A stretch of DNA of 64,000 nt from Brevibacterium sediminis (GCF_013623905.1 NZ_JABKDD010000007.1:97392-161391), one strand, 5' to 3'. Numbered from the stretch's first letter, positions 9,220 through 18,848 are shown. The notes: generated from the sequence alone by a model not told the origin. Made by a program: numbers and translations.

Positions 9220-11022
9220 TCAGGCGGCCAGCCGGGCAGCGCGTCTGGCGGCTTGGATCTGCGGATCCGGCAGGGGAGCGGATTCGATGAGCTCCTTCGT
9301 ATACGCCTGCTGGGGCGCAGTGAGCACTTGAGCGCTCGTGCCCTGTTCGACGATCGCTCCATGCCTGAGCACGACGACGGTGGAGGCGAGCTGCTCGATG
9401 ACTGCAAGGTCATGACTGATGAACAGACAGGCGAAATCGTGGACCTCGTGGAGTTCGGCCAGCAGACGCAGCACCCCGCGTTGGACCGAAACGTCGAGCG
9501 CGGACGTCGGCTCATCGGCGATGAGCAGCTTCGGATCCAGAGCGAGTGCCCGCGCAATGGCCACACGCTGACGCTGACCACCGGAGAGCTCGTGCGGATA
9601 GCGCTCGGCGAAGTCACCGGGCAGCTGCACATCGTCGAGGAGCGCAGCCACGCGTGCGTCGATCGTGTGAGAATCGAGGCGACGATGGACCCGCAGGGGC
9701 TCGCCGATCTGAGAACCGATGGTCCGCCGCGGATTGAGTGCGCCGCGTGGGTCCTGAAAGACCACACCGATATCGGCGCGGCGACGTCGCTGAGCCCGGT
9801 TCGGGCGGGTGGACACGGCCTGACCGTCGACGAAGACCTGACCGCTGCTGAGCTTCTGCCCGCCGGTGAGGACAGTGGCGATCGTCGACTTCCCGGAACC
9901 GGATTCGCCCACGAGTCCGGTGATCGAACCGGCAGGAATCTGCAGGTCGATGCCCTCGATCGCGGTGACCGGGCCCGCCGAGCTCCTGTGCACGACTGTG
10001 GCAGATCTGAGCTCGGCGGCGATTGCCGGAGCAGTTGATCCATCTGGTGCTGTCGATGCATCCGGAGCGCTGGATGAACCGGTCTCCGGTTTCGACCTTC
10101 CAGATCCGAAGTCACCGAGGCGGGGGACCGCAGCCAGCAGCTGGCGCGTATATTCTTCCTGCGGGTCCGAGAACAGTTCGTCGACCTTGCCCTGTTCGAC
10201 GATGCGACCGTTCTTCATCACGGCCACTTCGTCGGCGATATCGGCGACGACACCCATATCGTGGGTGATGAGGAGGACGGCCTGCCCTTCCTCAGTCGCT
10301 TGGGAGCGGAGAAGGTCGAGGATGCCCGTCTGGACCGTGACATCGAGAGCCGTCGTCGGTTCGTCGGCGATGAGCACACGCGGGGCATTGACCGTCGCCA
10401 AGGCGATCATCGCTCGCTGCAGCTGACCACCCGAGAGCTGATGCGGATAGGCTCGCATGATCCGGTCCGGGTCGTCGAGGCCGACCTTGACCAACTGGGC
10501 TCGTACCCGGTCTCTCACCGATGTTTCGGCAGCAGATGCGGCACCGGCCGTCGCCTCCGCACCTCCAGCGGGTTCTGCTCCACCCGGCGAAGAGCCCGCG
10601 CGGTGACGGTGAGCACGAACCGCCTCGGCGATCTGATGACCGAGGCGGAACATCGGATTGAACGCGCTCATCGGCTCTTGGAAGACGACGCCGATTTCCG
10701 CCCCACGCACTCCGCGCAGCCCAGTGGGGTCGAGCCCGACGAGTTCACGGCTGTCTGCAGCTGTACCGGTTAGGCCCGCAGAGCTCAGAAGCACGGACCC
10801 CGTCTGCTCCGCGCTTCCTGCCAAGCCGAGTGCAGCCAGTGCGGTCACGGACTTGCCCGAACCGGACTCGCCGACGAGGGCGAGGATCCGGCCGGGAACG
10901 AGGTCGAAAGACACCTCACGGGTGATGACCTTGGGCCCGAACGACACGCTGTGGTCACGATAGGACAGTGCAGCGCGGTCAGTCGGAACGGTCTCAGGCG
11001 ACGGCGCAGAATCGGCAACCAT
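9220..11022 (-). CDS. Peptide ABC importer, fused double ATPase (DppD-DppF type)
   Basis: A 600-residue protein with two ATPase domains in tandem that would power a dipeptide/oligopeptide importer. Domain 1 has Walker A GESGSGKS (51-58), signature LSGGQLQR and Walker B LIADEPTTALD. Domain 2 has Walker A GESGSGKS, signature LSGGQRQR and Walker B LIADEPTSALD. A Ser/Pro/Ala linker follows domain 1, and domain 1 contains a Gly/Ala-rich insert before its signature. It is the last gene of the operon permease C, permease B, binding protein, ATPase; its start lies three bases after the binding-protein stop. Each domain ends with the region typical of oligopeptide ATPases. Confidence 0.92.
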   Translation of the reverse strand: MVADSAPSPETVPTDRAALSYRDHSVSFGPKVITREVSFDLVPGRILALVGESGSGKSVTALAALGLAGSAEQTGSVLLSSAGLTGTAADSRELVGLDPTGLRGVRGAEIGVVFQEPMSAFNPMFRLGHQIAEAVRAHRHRAGSSPGGAEPAGGAEATAGAASAAETSVRDRVRAQLVKVGLDDPDRIMRAYPHQLSGGQLQRAMIALATVNAPRVLIADEPTTALDVTVQTGILDLLRSQATEEGQAVLLITHDMGVVADIADEVAVMKNGRIVEQGKVDELFSDPQEEYTRQLLAAVPRLGDFGSGRSKPETGSSSAPDASTAPDGSTAPAIAAELRSATVVHRSSAGPVTAIEGIDLQIPAGSITGLVGESGSGKSTIATVLTGGQKLSSGQVFVDGQAVSTRPNRAQRRRRADIGVVFQDPRGALNPRRTIGSQIGEPLRVHRRLDSHTIDARVAALLDDVQLPGDFAERYPHELSGGQRQRVAIARALALDPKLLIADEPTSALDVSVQRGVLRLLAELHEVHDFACLFISHDLAVIEQLASTVVVLRHGAIVEQGTSAQVLTAPQQAYTKELIESAPLPDPQIQAARRAARLAA

Positions 11023-11025
11023 GGA

Positions 11026-12699
11026 TCAGCCCTTCAGCGATGCCTTGAAGTAGACCGGGTAGGCGGGGAAGTCGCCGATGACGAAGTTCTCCACGTTCGA
11101 CCCGTGCAGGTAGGAGTTCTTGTTATAGGTCAGCGGTACGATCGGCGCCTGCTCCATGATCGCCTTGTCGGCCTCGGCCCAGACCTTCTGAGCTGCGGTC
11201 GGGTCGACGGTCTCGGTGGCCTTCTTGATGAGGGCATCGACCTTCTCATCGGAGAAGTGCGAAATGTTGTAGTTGCCGTTGCCGATCTGTGAGGAGTCGA
11301 AGAGCGGAGCGATATTGCCGTTTGCCGATGGGAAGTCCGGCTGCCAAGAGCTCAGGGCGAGATCGTAGTCGCCCTTGGCATCCGTTGCGTCGGCGGAGAA
11401 GGTGTTCGAGTCGACGGATTTGATGGTGACCTTGATATCGGCGCGTGCCAGCGCTTCCTGGACAGCTTCTGCTTCGGACACGGAGGTGGCGTCATTGGCG
11501 ACGAGCAGCTTGAGGTCACCGAGCTTCGCTCCGGATTCCTCGAGCAGGGACTTCGCCTTCTCCACAGAGCCTTCCGGCTTCGCCTCGTACAGGTCGTAGT
11601 CGACGCGTCCGGGGATGCCTGGGGTGATGAGGGTCGAGGCGAAGTCGCCCGAGATCTCGCCTCCGGCGGCGATGCGGAACGTGTCCTTGTTCACCGCATA
11701 GTTGATCGCCTGACGAACCTTGACGTTGTCGAGTCCCTTCGAATCGTTGTTCATCGCCAGGTATGACAAAGCTCCGGGGCCTGAGGTGACCAGACGCGAC
11801 TTCGCATTCGGATCGTTCTGCACCTGGGCGAGCTGAGCAGCGGGCACGAAGCTTGCCGAGAAGCCGTTCTTCGCATCCCCGGAATCGGAGATGAGCGCCT
11901 GCGCAGTCACCGAAGCATCCTGACCGAGTTTGAAGACGACTTCGTCGGGGCCGGCGGTACGCACCGGATCGGTCTTCTCATCCCAATTGTCATTGCGGGT
12001 CAGCACCGCCTCGGCACCGGACTTGTTCGACTCGACCTTGTACGGACCCGATGCGATGGGATCGAGGCCGTATTTGCCCGGATCGTCCTTCGATTCGGGC
12101 ACGGGGGAGAAGGCCGGCATCGACGCGATCCACGGGAAGTCGCCGAATGAGGAATCGAGGTGGAAGACGATCGTCTTCTCATCAGGAGTCTCGATGGACT
12201 TGAGCTCCTTGCCCTTGAACGGGCCCGCATAGTCATCGCCGCCCTCAAGCAGCGTCTTGTGATAGCTGAGCCCTCCGGAGAGTTCGGTGGAGAAGGAGCG
12301 TTCGATGCCGTACTTGATATCGGCCGAGGTGATCTCCGAGCCGTCTTCGTACTTCAGCCCGTCCCTCAGCGTGAAGGTCCAGGTCTTGCCGTCGTCGCTG
12401 GCTGTACCGGTGTCAGTGGCGAGATCCGGGACGACCTTCGCCTGTTTGCCTGGCTGGATGTCCCAGGTGGTCAGGCGGCGGTGGACGAACGACAGGGACG
12501 TGATCGCCAGGCCCTGGCTCTTGCCCGGATCGAAGTCCATGTCCGGGGCGTCGGAGAAGATGTTGAGCGTCCCTCCCTTGTGCGTTTCGCCGAGGGTGTT
12601 GGACTCCCCGCCGTCCTTGTTCAGTTCAGGGTTGGCATTGCAGCCGCTGAGGACGAGACCCAAGGACAGGGTGGCGGCGATGAGTGCTGCGCGTTTCAT
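11026..12699 (-). CDS. Peptide ABC importer, substrate-binding lipoprotein (family 5)
   Basis: A 557-residue extracellular solute-binding protein. A lipoprotein signal ends in LSGC with the lipidated Cys at residue 20, so the protein should be anchored to the outer face of the membrane. The mature part has family 5 features: GGTLNIFSDAPDMDFDP near the start, DLATDTG, and the DGLKYEDGSEITSADIKYGI block. The ATG has GAAAGG upstream. It lies in one operon with two permeases and the double ATPase. Peptides are the usual ligands, but nickel or heme binders also occur in this family. Confidence 0.92.
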   Translation of the reverse strand: MKRAALIAATLSLGLVLSGCNANPELNKDGGESNTLGETHKGGTLNIFSDAPDMDFDPGKSQGLAITSLSFVHRRLTTWDIQPGKQAKVVPDLATDTGTASDDGKTWTFTLRDGLKYEDGSEITSADIKYGIERSFSTELSGGLSYHKTLLEGGDDYAGPFKGKELKSIETPDEKTIVFHLDSSFGDFPWIASMPAFSPVPESKDDPGKYGLDPIASGPYKVESNKSGAEAVLTRNDNWDEKTDPVRTAGPDEVVFKLGQDASVTAQALISDSGDAKNGFSASFVPAAQLAQVQNDPNAKSRLVTSGPGALSYLAMNNDSKGLDNVKVRQAINYAVNKDTFRIAAGGEISGDFASTLITPGIPGRVDYDLYEAKPEGSVEKAKSLLEESGAKLGDLKLLVANDATSVSEAEAVQEALARADIKVTIKSVDSNTFSADATDAKGDYDLALSSWQPDFPSANGNIAPLFDSSQIGNGNYNISHFSDEKVDALIKKATETVDPTAAQKVWAEADKAIMEQAPIVPLTYNKNSYLHGSNVENFVIGDFPAYPVYFKASLKG

Positions 12700-12842
12700 G
12701 GTGTGCCTTTCAGATGTGCGGCGCTGACTGCGTCGCGAAGTCGGTCAAGAGACGAATGAGGAGGAGAGCTGGTATCGACATCGCCGCCGAGGCGGCCCCG
12801 TGCGCATGTGTTCGTGTGCGGTGCTCATCGGCCGGTCACCGT

Positions 12843-13841
12843 TCATCGGACGGCCTTGATTCGCGGGTCGAGCAGCGAATAGCTGAAATCGGCCAGCAGG
12901 TTGGCGATGATGACGACGGCGGCTGCGAAGAGAGTCACACCGACGATGACCTGGATGTCGAGGTTCGACACCGCTTCGAGCAGCAGAGTCCCGACTCCGC
13001 CGAGCCCGAAGACCTTCTCCGTGATCACGGCGCCGCCGAGGAGTCCGCCGATATCGATGGCGAAGAGGGTCGTCAGAGGCACCACGAGGTTGCGCAGGCC
13101 GTGTTTGCCGATCACCGTCGTTTCGGACAGTCCCTTGGCCCTGGCAGTGCGGATGAAGTCCTGGCTGAGCACTTCGAGCATCTGTCCGCGAGTGAGCCGG
13201 GCATAGATGGCGCCATTGGCGATGGCGAGCACGATCCACGGCAGGATGAGGTGGAAGGCCCACATTCCGGGGTTCTCGGTGAACGGCACGTAGCCGCCGA
13301 TCGGCAGCACGTTGAGGGTGAAGCCGAAGAGGAGGATGCCGAGCAGCCCGAGCAGATAGGTCGGTGCGGAGATGCCGGTGATGGCGGCGCCCATGACCGT
13401 GCTGTCGGCGGCAGTTCCGCGTTTGAGAGCGGCGATGAGACCGGCGGCTATTCCGCCGATGCCCCACAGGACTGCAGCTCCGAGGGTGAGCGAGAACGTG
13501 ATCGGCAGGCGGTCGATGACGAGATCGGTGACCGAATCGCGCAGACGGAACGAATACCCGAAGCAGGGTGCGTTGCAGTGGATTGCGGCCGCGCCCTCAC
13601 CATAGGTGCGCCCGCCGACGATGCCGCCGAGGAAGTCGAAGAGCTGCTTCCACCAGGCCTGATCGACGCCGAGATAGCGCTCGACCTCGGCCAGACGTTC
13701 CGGGGAGCAGGGTTTGCCGCACGAATACTGTGCTGGGTTCGCAGGCATGAGGTAGAAGATCGCGAAGCACGCAGCGGCGATGATGAGCAGTACGAGGGCC
13801 GCGCCGAGGAGGCGCATGAGGATGAATTTCGTGCGGTTCAT
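12843..13841 (-). CDS. Peptide ABC importer permease (DppB type)
   Basis: A 332-residue inner-membrane permease. It starts with a hydrophobic signal-anchor helix (FILMRLLGAALVLLIIAAAC) and has a long external loop, as in DppB/OppB, including CGKPCSPERL. The membrane core carries the EAA-type loop with ARLTRGQMLEVLSQDFIRTA followed by RAKGLSE. The ATG overlaps the stop of the C permease as ATGA. A 143-base gap with one CGCCGAGGCGG copy (12785) separates it from the binding-protein gene. Confidence 0.92.
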   Translation of the reverse strand: MNRTKFILMRLLGAALVLLIIAAACFAIFYLMPANPAQYSCGKPCSPERLAEVERYLGVDQAWWKQLFDFLGGIVGGRTYGEGAAAIHCNAPCFGYSFRLRDSVTDLVIDRLPITFSLTLGAAVLWGIGGIAAGLIAALKRGTAADSTVMGAAITGISAPTYLLGLLGILLFGFTLNVLPIGGYVPFTENPGMWAFHLILPWIVLAIANGAIYARLTRGQMLEVLSQDFIRTARAKGLSETTVIGKHGLRNLVVPLTTLFAIDIGGLLGGAVITEKVFGLGGVGTLLLEAVSNLDIQVIVGVTLFAAAVVIIANLLADFSYSLLDPRIKAVR

Positions 13842-14827
13842 GCCTGCCCTCCCGCGCTCAGCGGATCAGTCGAGACGGGAGCAGCCGCGGGGGCCGCCTC
13901 GGTGCTGGTGGTTGTCGAGGCCTCAGCCTCGGACGGGTCGAGGGCATCGCGGAGCCCGTCGCCGAACATGTTGAATCCGAGCGTGACGAGGAACAGAGCC
14001 ATTCCGGGGAAGATGAGATACATCGGGTCGACTTGGACCCAGCTGATGGCATCGGAGATCGACCGGCCCCATGACGGAGTGGGCGGGTTGACGCCGACGC
14101 CGAGGAAGGACAGCGCCGCCTCGGCGCCGATCTTGCCCGGAATCGACACTGTCGTGAAGACGATGATGGTGGCGAGGATGTTCGGAATGATCTCGCGGAT
14201 GATGATGCGGCCGCTGCCGATGCCCTGCGCCGCGGCGGCGCGGACGAATCCGCGCTCCCGCAAGGACAGGGTCTCGCTGCGGACGACGCGGGCGATCGAC
14301 GGCCAGCCGAAGAACCCGATGACGAGGATGAGCAGCAGCGGTCGGGGGACGCTGGCCGGGACCGTTGCGGACAATGCGATGGCGAAGATGAGGAACGGGA
14401 AGCCGAAGATGATGTCGGTCAGCCTGGAGAGCAGACGGTCAGCGACTCCACCGTAGAAGCCGGCGATGAGACCGACGGCGACGCCGACCATGATGGACAC
14501 CGCGGTGGAGGCAAGACCGATGAGCAGTGACACCTGCGCCCCATAGCTGACGATGGCGAAGAGATCTCGGCCCGTGCGGGGTTCGACGCCGAACCAGTGT
14601 TGAGCACTTACCCCGCCCAATGGTCCGGTCGGGGCTGTGTCCGGGCCGAGTGCATCCGGGTTGTAGGCATACGGGCTGTTGCCGGTGATCGCAGAGAATG
14701 CGGGAGCGAGCGCAGCGAGGGCGACGAAGAAGACGACGAGCGCGAGGCCGATCATGGCGGGACGGGACCGCCTCAGGCGCGTCCAGACGGTGATGCGCTG
14801 ACCGCGTGGGGGTGGTGCTTGAGCCAT
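13838..14827 (-). CDS. Peptide ABC importer permease (DppC type)
   Basis: A 329-residue permease, first gene of the operon. It has an N-terminal helix (MIGLALVVFFVALAALAPAF), a long periplasmic-side loop with FGVEPRTGRDLFAIVSYGAQ, typical of DppC, and the EAA loop ARVVRSETLSLRERGFVRAA. The C-terminal extension is Ala/Ser/Thr-rich and poorly conserved. Start at the ATG with a weak AAGAAAG site. With its partner it would form the membrane channel for peptide uptake. Confidence 0.92.
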   Translation of the reverse strand: MAQAPPPRGQRITVWTRLRRSRPAMIGLALVVFFVALAALAPAFSAITGNSPYAYNPDALGPDTAPTGPLGGVSAQHWFGVEPRTGRDLFAIVSYGAQVSLLIGLASTAVSIMVGVAVGLIAGFYGGVADRLLSRLTDIIFGFPFLIFAIALSATVPASVPRPLLLILVIGFFGWPSIARVVRSETLSLRERGFVRAAAAQGIGSGRIIIREIIPNILATIIVFTTVSIPGKIGAEAALSFLGVGVNPPTPSWGRSISDAISWVQVDPMYLIFPGMALFLVTLGFNMFGDGLRDALDPSEAEASTTTSTEAAPAAAPVSTDPLSAGGQA

Positions 14828-14942
14828 GTTCTGCTTTCTTAGACGGCGTCGCCGTTCTTGAGCCGAGCGGGTGTGCTCGGAGAAGGGCGGGTGCGACCCG
14901 GAGGTGGCCGGGTTCGGCTTGGTTGCCTGAACTGCTCAACAA

Positions 14943-14970
14943 TTATTACTCCTGAATTCCTCCTGGGCAA
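14943..14970 (-). promoter_or_regulatory. Putative promoter of the peptide ABC operon
   Basis: On the minus strand, TTGCCC (14970-14965) and TAATAA (14948-14943) are separated by 16 bases in an unusually AT-rich patch. This gives a 5' UTR of about 110 bases before the start at 14827. The rest of the 285-base interval to the divergent gene at 15113 shows nothing else recognisable. Confidence 0.4.
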
Positions 14971-15112
14971 AGTCTGGATGCTTTCTCGGTCTGTGGACGG
15001 TCGGCTCCCGTGGGCGGCGATCGGCCGGTCCGTCTGGGATCTGTGAGCCCTCTGCCTAGCCTGAGCGCAATCATTCGTGGGCATGGAGGGTGATCTGGAC
15101 TACTGTGGATGT

Positions 15113-16405
15113 GTGACGAATTACAGATTCGAAGACTTCGAGCCCACCATCGACGAAGCCACCGGCGAGCCGGACGAGCGCACCAAGGCGTACTTCGCCT
15201 CGACGAGTGTGGGCTTCCACGACCCGCGTTCGACGGATGCGGCCCTGGTGGGCAGGGTGAAGCGGGCGATCGCCGATGGGCGCAAGCTCACCGCCGTCTA
15301 CGCCGACCAGGAGTTCGGCCACGGATTGGATTCGTCGATCCCGGTCGCGACCTTCGCTTGGTTCGAAAAACTCGTCAACGTCGGCGGCGGTCGGCTGGTC
15401 CCGGGTCACCTCATCACCTGGATCACGGTGCGACCGACCCACCGGCGGCGCGGTCTGCTGCGGTCGCTGATGACCACGGACCTCGCCGAGGCGAAGGCGG
15501 CCGGCTACCCGTTCGCCGCACTGACCGCGACCGAAGGCGGAATCTACTCGCGCTTCGGCTTCGGTGTGGCCACCTGGCTGCGTTCGATCGAGGTCGACAC
15601 CTCTCCCGGCTTCAAAATGGTCCGCGAACCCGATCGCCGTGTCGAGATGTGCCTGCCCAGCGAGCTGCGCGAACTCGCTCCGAAGATCTACGACCGTTTC
15701 ATGCGGACCTCGCCCGGAGCGATGGAGCGCCAGCAGACCTACATCGAACGCGCCACCGGCGCCCTCAACACTGAGACGGGCGAAGAGGACCGCGGTGTCC
15801 GCGCGGCCCTGCACTTCGACGAACAGGGCGAGCCCGACGGCTATGTGTCCTACAAGTTCGCCGGCTGGTCGAAGACCCCGCCGACCGTCGACATCATCGA
15901 CTTCGTGGCCGTCACCGATGCGGCCTACGCCTCCCTGTGGTCGTTCCTCGCCGCCATCGACCTGTCGACCCGCGTGACCTTCGGCGAGTCCGCCGAATAC
16001 TCCCCGCTGCCGTGGCTGCTCACCGATTCCAGGCGTGTGAAGACCGTCGCGAGCGAGGACAACATCTGGATCCGCATCCTCGACGTCAAGGCCGCACTCG
16101 AAGCCCGGCCCTGGTATGTGCCCGGAACGCTGACGATCGACATCGACGATTCCCTCGACCTCGCAGGGGGACGCTTCACGATCACCTCTGACGGTGAGAG
16201 CGCCGAGGTGACCCCTGCCTCCGATTCGACGCCGGCAGACCTGGGGCTCGGCATCGCCGAGCTCGGGTCCCTGTACCTCGGCGGCGCCGATCCCGTCATC
16301 CTCGCCCGGGCCGGACGCATCGATGAGCAGACGCCGGGATCCGCCGTACTCGCCAGCGCAATGTTCAGCCTCGGTCGGGCACCGTATTCTCCGAACGGAT
16401 TCTGA
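15113..16405 (+). CDS. Eis-like GNAT N-acetyltransferase
   Basis: A 430-residue protein of the Eis family, known in mycobacteria to acetylate aminoglycosides and other amines at several sites. An N-terminal GNAT domain carries the acetyl-CoA loop VRPTHRRRGLLRSLM. A second GNAT-like part and a C-terminal sterol-carrier-like domain follow. The chain ends in ...SPNGF, and a C-terminal Phe carboxylate is the general base in mycobacterial Eis. The GTG at 15113 is chosen because TACTGT (15101-15106) ends six bases before it, fitting a leaderless start; an alternative GTG at 15077 has no ribosome site. The natural substrate here is unknown. Confidence 0.85.
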   Translation: MTNYRFEDFEPTIDEATGEPDERTKAYFASTSVGFHDPRSTDAALVGRVKRAIADGRKLTAVYADQEFGHGLDSSIPVATFAWFEKLVNVGGGRLVPGHLITWITVRPTHRRRGLLRSLMTTDLAEAKAAGYPFAALTATEGGIYSRFGFGVATWLRSIEVDTSPGFKMVREPDRRVEMCLPSELRELAPKIYDRFMRTSPGAMERQQTYIERATGALNTETGEEDRGVRAALHFDEQGEPDGYVSYKFAGWSKTPPTVDIIDFVAVTDAAYASLWSFLAAIDLSTRVTFGESAEYSPLPWLLTDSRRVKTVASEDNIWIRILDVKAALEARPWYVPGTLTIDIDDSLDLAGGRFTITSDGESAEVTPASDSTPADLGLGIAELGSLYLGGADPVILARAGRIDEQTPGSAVLASAMFSLGRAPYSPNGF

Positions 16406-16469
16406 GCACGCCACGGATTCTGAGCAACCCGAACGGTCTGTTGAGCGATTCTTCCCAGAATCTGAGACC

Positions 16470-16498
16470 TTGTGAAGGAATCCTGAAAGTCTCATAAG
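16470..16498 (+). promoter_or_regulatory. Putative serA promoter
   Basis: TTGTGA (16470-16475) and CATAAG (16493-16498) lie 17 bases apart. They are followed by a short leader with an AGGAGG ribosome site before the serA GTG at 16533. Confidence 0.45.
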
Positions 16499-16532
16499 GT
16501 GGACGCGTCCCGGACGCAACAGGAGGAAATCA

Positions 16533-18125
16533 GTGCCCAAGCCCGTCGTGCTCATCGCCGAAGAACTGTCACCGGCCACCATCGAAGCTCTCGGAGGAGA
16601 CTTCGAGATCCGTCACACCGAGGGCGCCGACCGATCCCAGCTCCTGCCCGCCATCGCCGACGCCGATGCGATCCTCGTCCGGTCTGCCACGCAGGTCGAC
16701 GCCGAAGCCATCAACGCTGCGAAGAAACTCAAGGTCATCGCCCGCGCCGGCGTCGGACTCGACAATGTCGATGTCCCCGCGGCCACCTCGGCGGGTGTCA
16801 TGGTCGTCAACGCACCCACGTCGAACATCATCTCCGCAGCCGAGCTGACGATGGCCCACATCCTCGGCTCGGCTCGCTACTTCGGTGCCGGAAACACCTC
16901 GCTGAAGGCGGGGGAGTGGAACCGGAAGAAGTACACCGGCGTCGAACTCTACGAGAAGACCCTGGGCATCGTCGGCCTCGGCCGCATCGGCGGACTCGTC
17001 GCCGAACGCGCGAAGGCCTTCGGCATGCGACTCGTCGGCTACGACCCCTACATCACCCAGGCCCGCGCGGCTCAGATGGGCGTCGAGGTCCTCGACCTGC
17101 CCGGTCTGCTTGCCGTGTCCGACTTCGTCACCGTGCACATGCCGAAGACGCCGGAGACGGTCGGCATGATCAGCACCGAGGAGCTCAAAGCCGCCAAGCC
17201 CGGAGCCCGGTTCATCAACGTCGCCCGCGGCGGCATCATCGACGAGGCAGCCCTGGCCGAGGCTGTGGCCAACGGCGAGGTCGGCGGTGCCGGAATCGAC
17301 GTCTGGAACGTCGAACCGCCGGAGCACTCGGCACTCATGGATCTCGATGCCGTCAACGTCACCCCGCATCTGGGCGCCTCGACTCATGAGGCCCAGGAGA
17401 AGGCCGGCGTCGCCGTGGCGAAGTCCGTGCGCAAGGCCCTGGCCGGGGAACTCGTCCCCGACGCGGTCAACGTCGCAGGAGGCGCCATCCACGAGGATGT
17501 GCGCCCGGGCATTCCCCTGGCCGAGCGTCTGGGCCGGGTCGTCAACGCTTTGGCCGACTCCTCGGTCACGCACTTCAAGGTCGAGGTCAACGGCGAGATC
17601 GCCGACAAGGACGTCTCCGTCCTCAAGCTCTCCGCGCTCAAGGGCCTGTTCAAGGACGTCGTGTCCGATCAGGTCTCCTATGTCAACGCTCCGCTGCTGG
17701 CCGAAGAGCGTGGAATCGGCGTCGAGCTCGTCACCGATCCGTACTGCGAATCGTTCCGCAACATCACCCGACTGACCGCGACGACGAGCACCGGGCAGCG
17801 CATCTCCGTGTCCGGCACGGTCACCGGTCCGAAGCTCGTGCAGAAGCTCACCGAGGTCGACGGCTACTCGCTCGAGATCGAACTGACCGACAACCTGCTG
17901 ATCTTCCGCTACGAGGACCGTCCGGGAATCATCGGTCAGCTAGGTCTGGCACTCGGTGCGAACAACGTCAACATCGCGGGAATGCAGGTCTCGCCTGCAT
18001 CGACGAGCAACGAGGCGCTGTCCGTGCTCGCCGTGGATTCGGTCGTCTCGGACGAGGTCGTCAAGGCCGTGGCTGGTGCCGTGAACGCCTCGGCCTTCAC
18101 CGGCGTCTCGCTCCAGGAGGACTGA
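16533..18125 (+). CDS. serA: D-3-phosphoglycerate dehydrogenase
   Basis: A 530-residue enzyme for the first step of serine synthesis, NAD-dependent oxidation of 3-phosphoglycerate. It is the long actinobacterial form: a catalytic and NAD-binding part with GLGRIGGLVAERA, the catalytic-site segment RGGIIDEAAL and the His motif NVTPHLGAST; then an intervening domain (about 320-450); then a C-terminal ACT domain (from ...LLIFRYEDRPGIIGQLG) that senses serine. The GTG start has AGGAGG. It is convergent with the PAP2 gene across a shared hairpin. Confidence 0.96.
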   Translation: MPKPVVLIAEELSPATIEALGGDFEIRHTEGADRSQLLPAIADADAILVRSATQVDAEAINAAKKLKVIARAGVGLDNVDVPAATSAGVMVVNAPTSNIISAAELTMAHILGSARYFGAGNTSLKAGEWNRKKYTGVELYEKTLGIVGLGRIGGLVAERAKAFGMRLVGYDPYITQARAAQMGVEVLDLPGLLAVSDFVTVHMPKTPETVGMISTEELKAAKPGARFINVARGGIIDEAALAEAVANGEVGGAGIDVWNVEPPEHSALMDLDAVNVTPHLGASTHEAQEKAGVAVAKSVRKALAGELVPDAVNVAGGAIHEDVRPGIPLAERLGRVVNALADSSVTHFKVEVNGEIADKDVSVLKLSALKGLFKDVVSDQVSYVNAPLLAEERGIGVELVTDPYCESFRNITRLTATTSTGQRISVSGTVTGPKLVQKLTEVDGYSLEIELTDNLLIFRYEDRPGIIGQLGLALGANNVNIAGMQVSPASTSNEALSVLAVDSVVSDEVVKAVAGAVNASAFTGVSLQED

Positions 18126-18133
18126 GCCCCTCA

Positions 18134-18192
18134 GCAGAAGACCCGTTCACCCCGCAAGCCACAGAGCGAAGCGGGGTGAACGGGTCTTCTGC
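18134..18192. terminator. Long hairpin terminator shared by serA and the PAP2 gene
   Basis: Perfect 22-base arms (18134-18155 and 18171-18192) enclose a 15-base loop. The PAP2 stop codon (18147-18149) and its last codons lie inside the hairpin. There is no T-run on the plus strand. Its position between two convergent genes fits a bidirectional terminator. Confidence 0.75.
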
Positions 18193-18848
18193 GCTGTCAG
18201 GGTCCAGAATTCGTCGACGAGAACGGCGACGGCGATGCCGATGAAGGCGCCGGCGATCGTGTCGGTGAGCCAATGGACCTGGAGCGCTGTCCGAGACCAC
18301 ATCATGCCGAGGATCCAGATCCCGGCGAGGATGAACGACCAATGGAAGCCCATCCTCGGTGCTTGTGCTTGTGCTTCCTGGGCTGTCGATCCGCGCAGCT
18401 GATGACGGCGGCAGGCGATGATGGCCAGACTCATGGCCAGTGCGGCCGCGCCCATCGAATGCCCCGAGGGATAGGAGAACCCCAAGGATTCGTAGAGCTG
18501 GTCGCCGGGGCGCAGCCGGGTGACGATGGCCTTGAGGATCTCCGAGGCGGCGATGCCGGCGAGCATCGTGGTGACGAGGAAGAGCGCCGAGCGCAGGCGT
18601 CTGCGCAACACGAAGACGCCTGTGAGCAACGCGGTGCAGATGACCACACCCGTGCCGCCGCCGACCTCGGCGAGGACGACGGCGATCCAATATGGCACCG
18701 AGCCTCTATCGAGGCCGACGAACTCCAACCAGGACTGATCGACCGGGGTGGGCCCGATGCGCTCGAGATGCAGCCACAGTCCGAAGGCGATGACGAGCAG
18801 GACGGCGGGCAGTGTTGCCCGCAGCAGCCAAGGCGGCTGTCGGCTCAA
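18147..18848 (-). CDS. PAP2-family membrane phosphatase
   Basis: A 233-residue integral membrane protein with the three phosphatase motifs in order: KAIVTRLRPGDQ, SYPSGHSMG and SRTALQVHWLTD. The family removes phosphate from lipid substrates such as phosphatidic acid or undecaprenyl diphosphate. The start is taken as the TTG at 18848, which overlaps the stop of the CitE-like gene as TTGA and removes a non-conserved Arg-rich extension. About five to six hydrophobic spans are visible. The gene is probably co-transcribed with the CitE-like gene. Its precise lipid substrate is unknown. Confidence 0.8.
   Translation of the reverse strand: MSRQPPWLLRATLPAVLLVIAFGLWLHLERIGPTPVDQSWLEFVGLDRGSVPYWIAVVLAEVGGGTGVVICTALLTGVFVLRRRLRSALFLVTTMLAGIAASEILKAIVTRLRPGDQLYESLGFSYPSGHSMGAAALAMSLAIIACRRHQLRGSTAQEAQAQAPRMGFHWSFILAGIWILGMMWSRTALQVHWLTDTIAGAFIGIAVAVLVDEFWTLTAQKTRSPRFALWLAG

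Noticed and set aside
14828..15112. Riboswitch upstream of the peptide ABC operon
   Set aside because: The 110-base leader shows no motif of a riboswitch class I can recognise.
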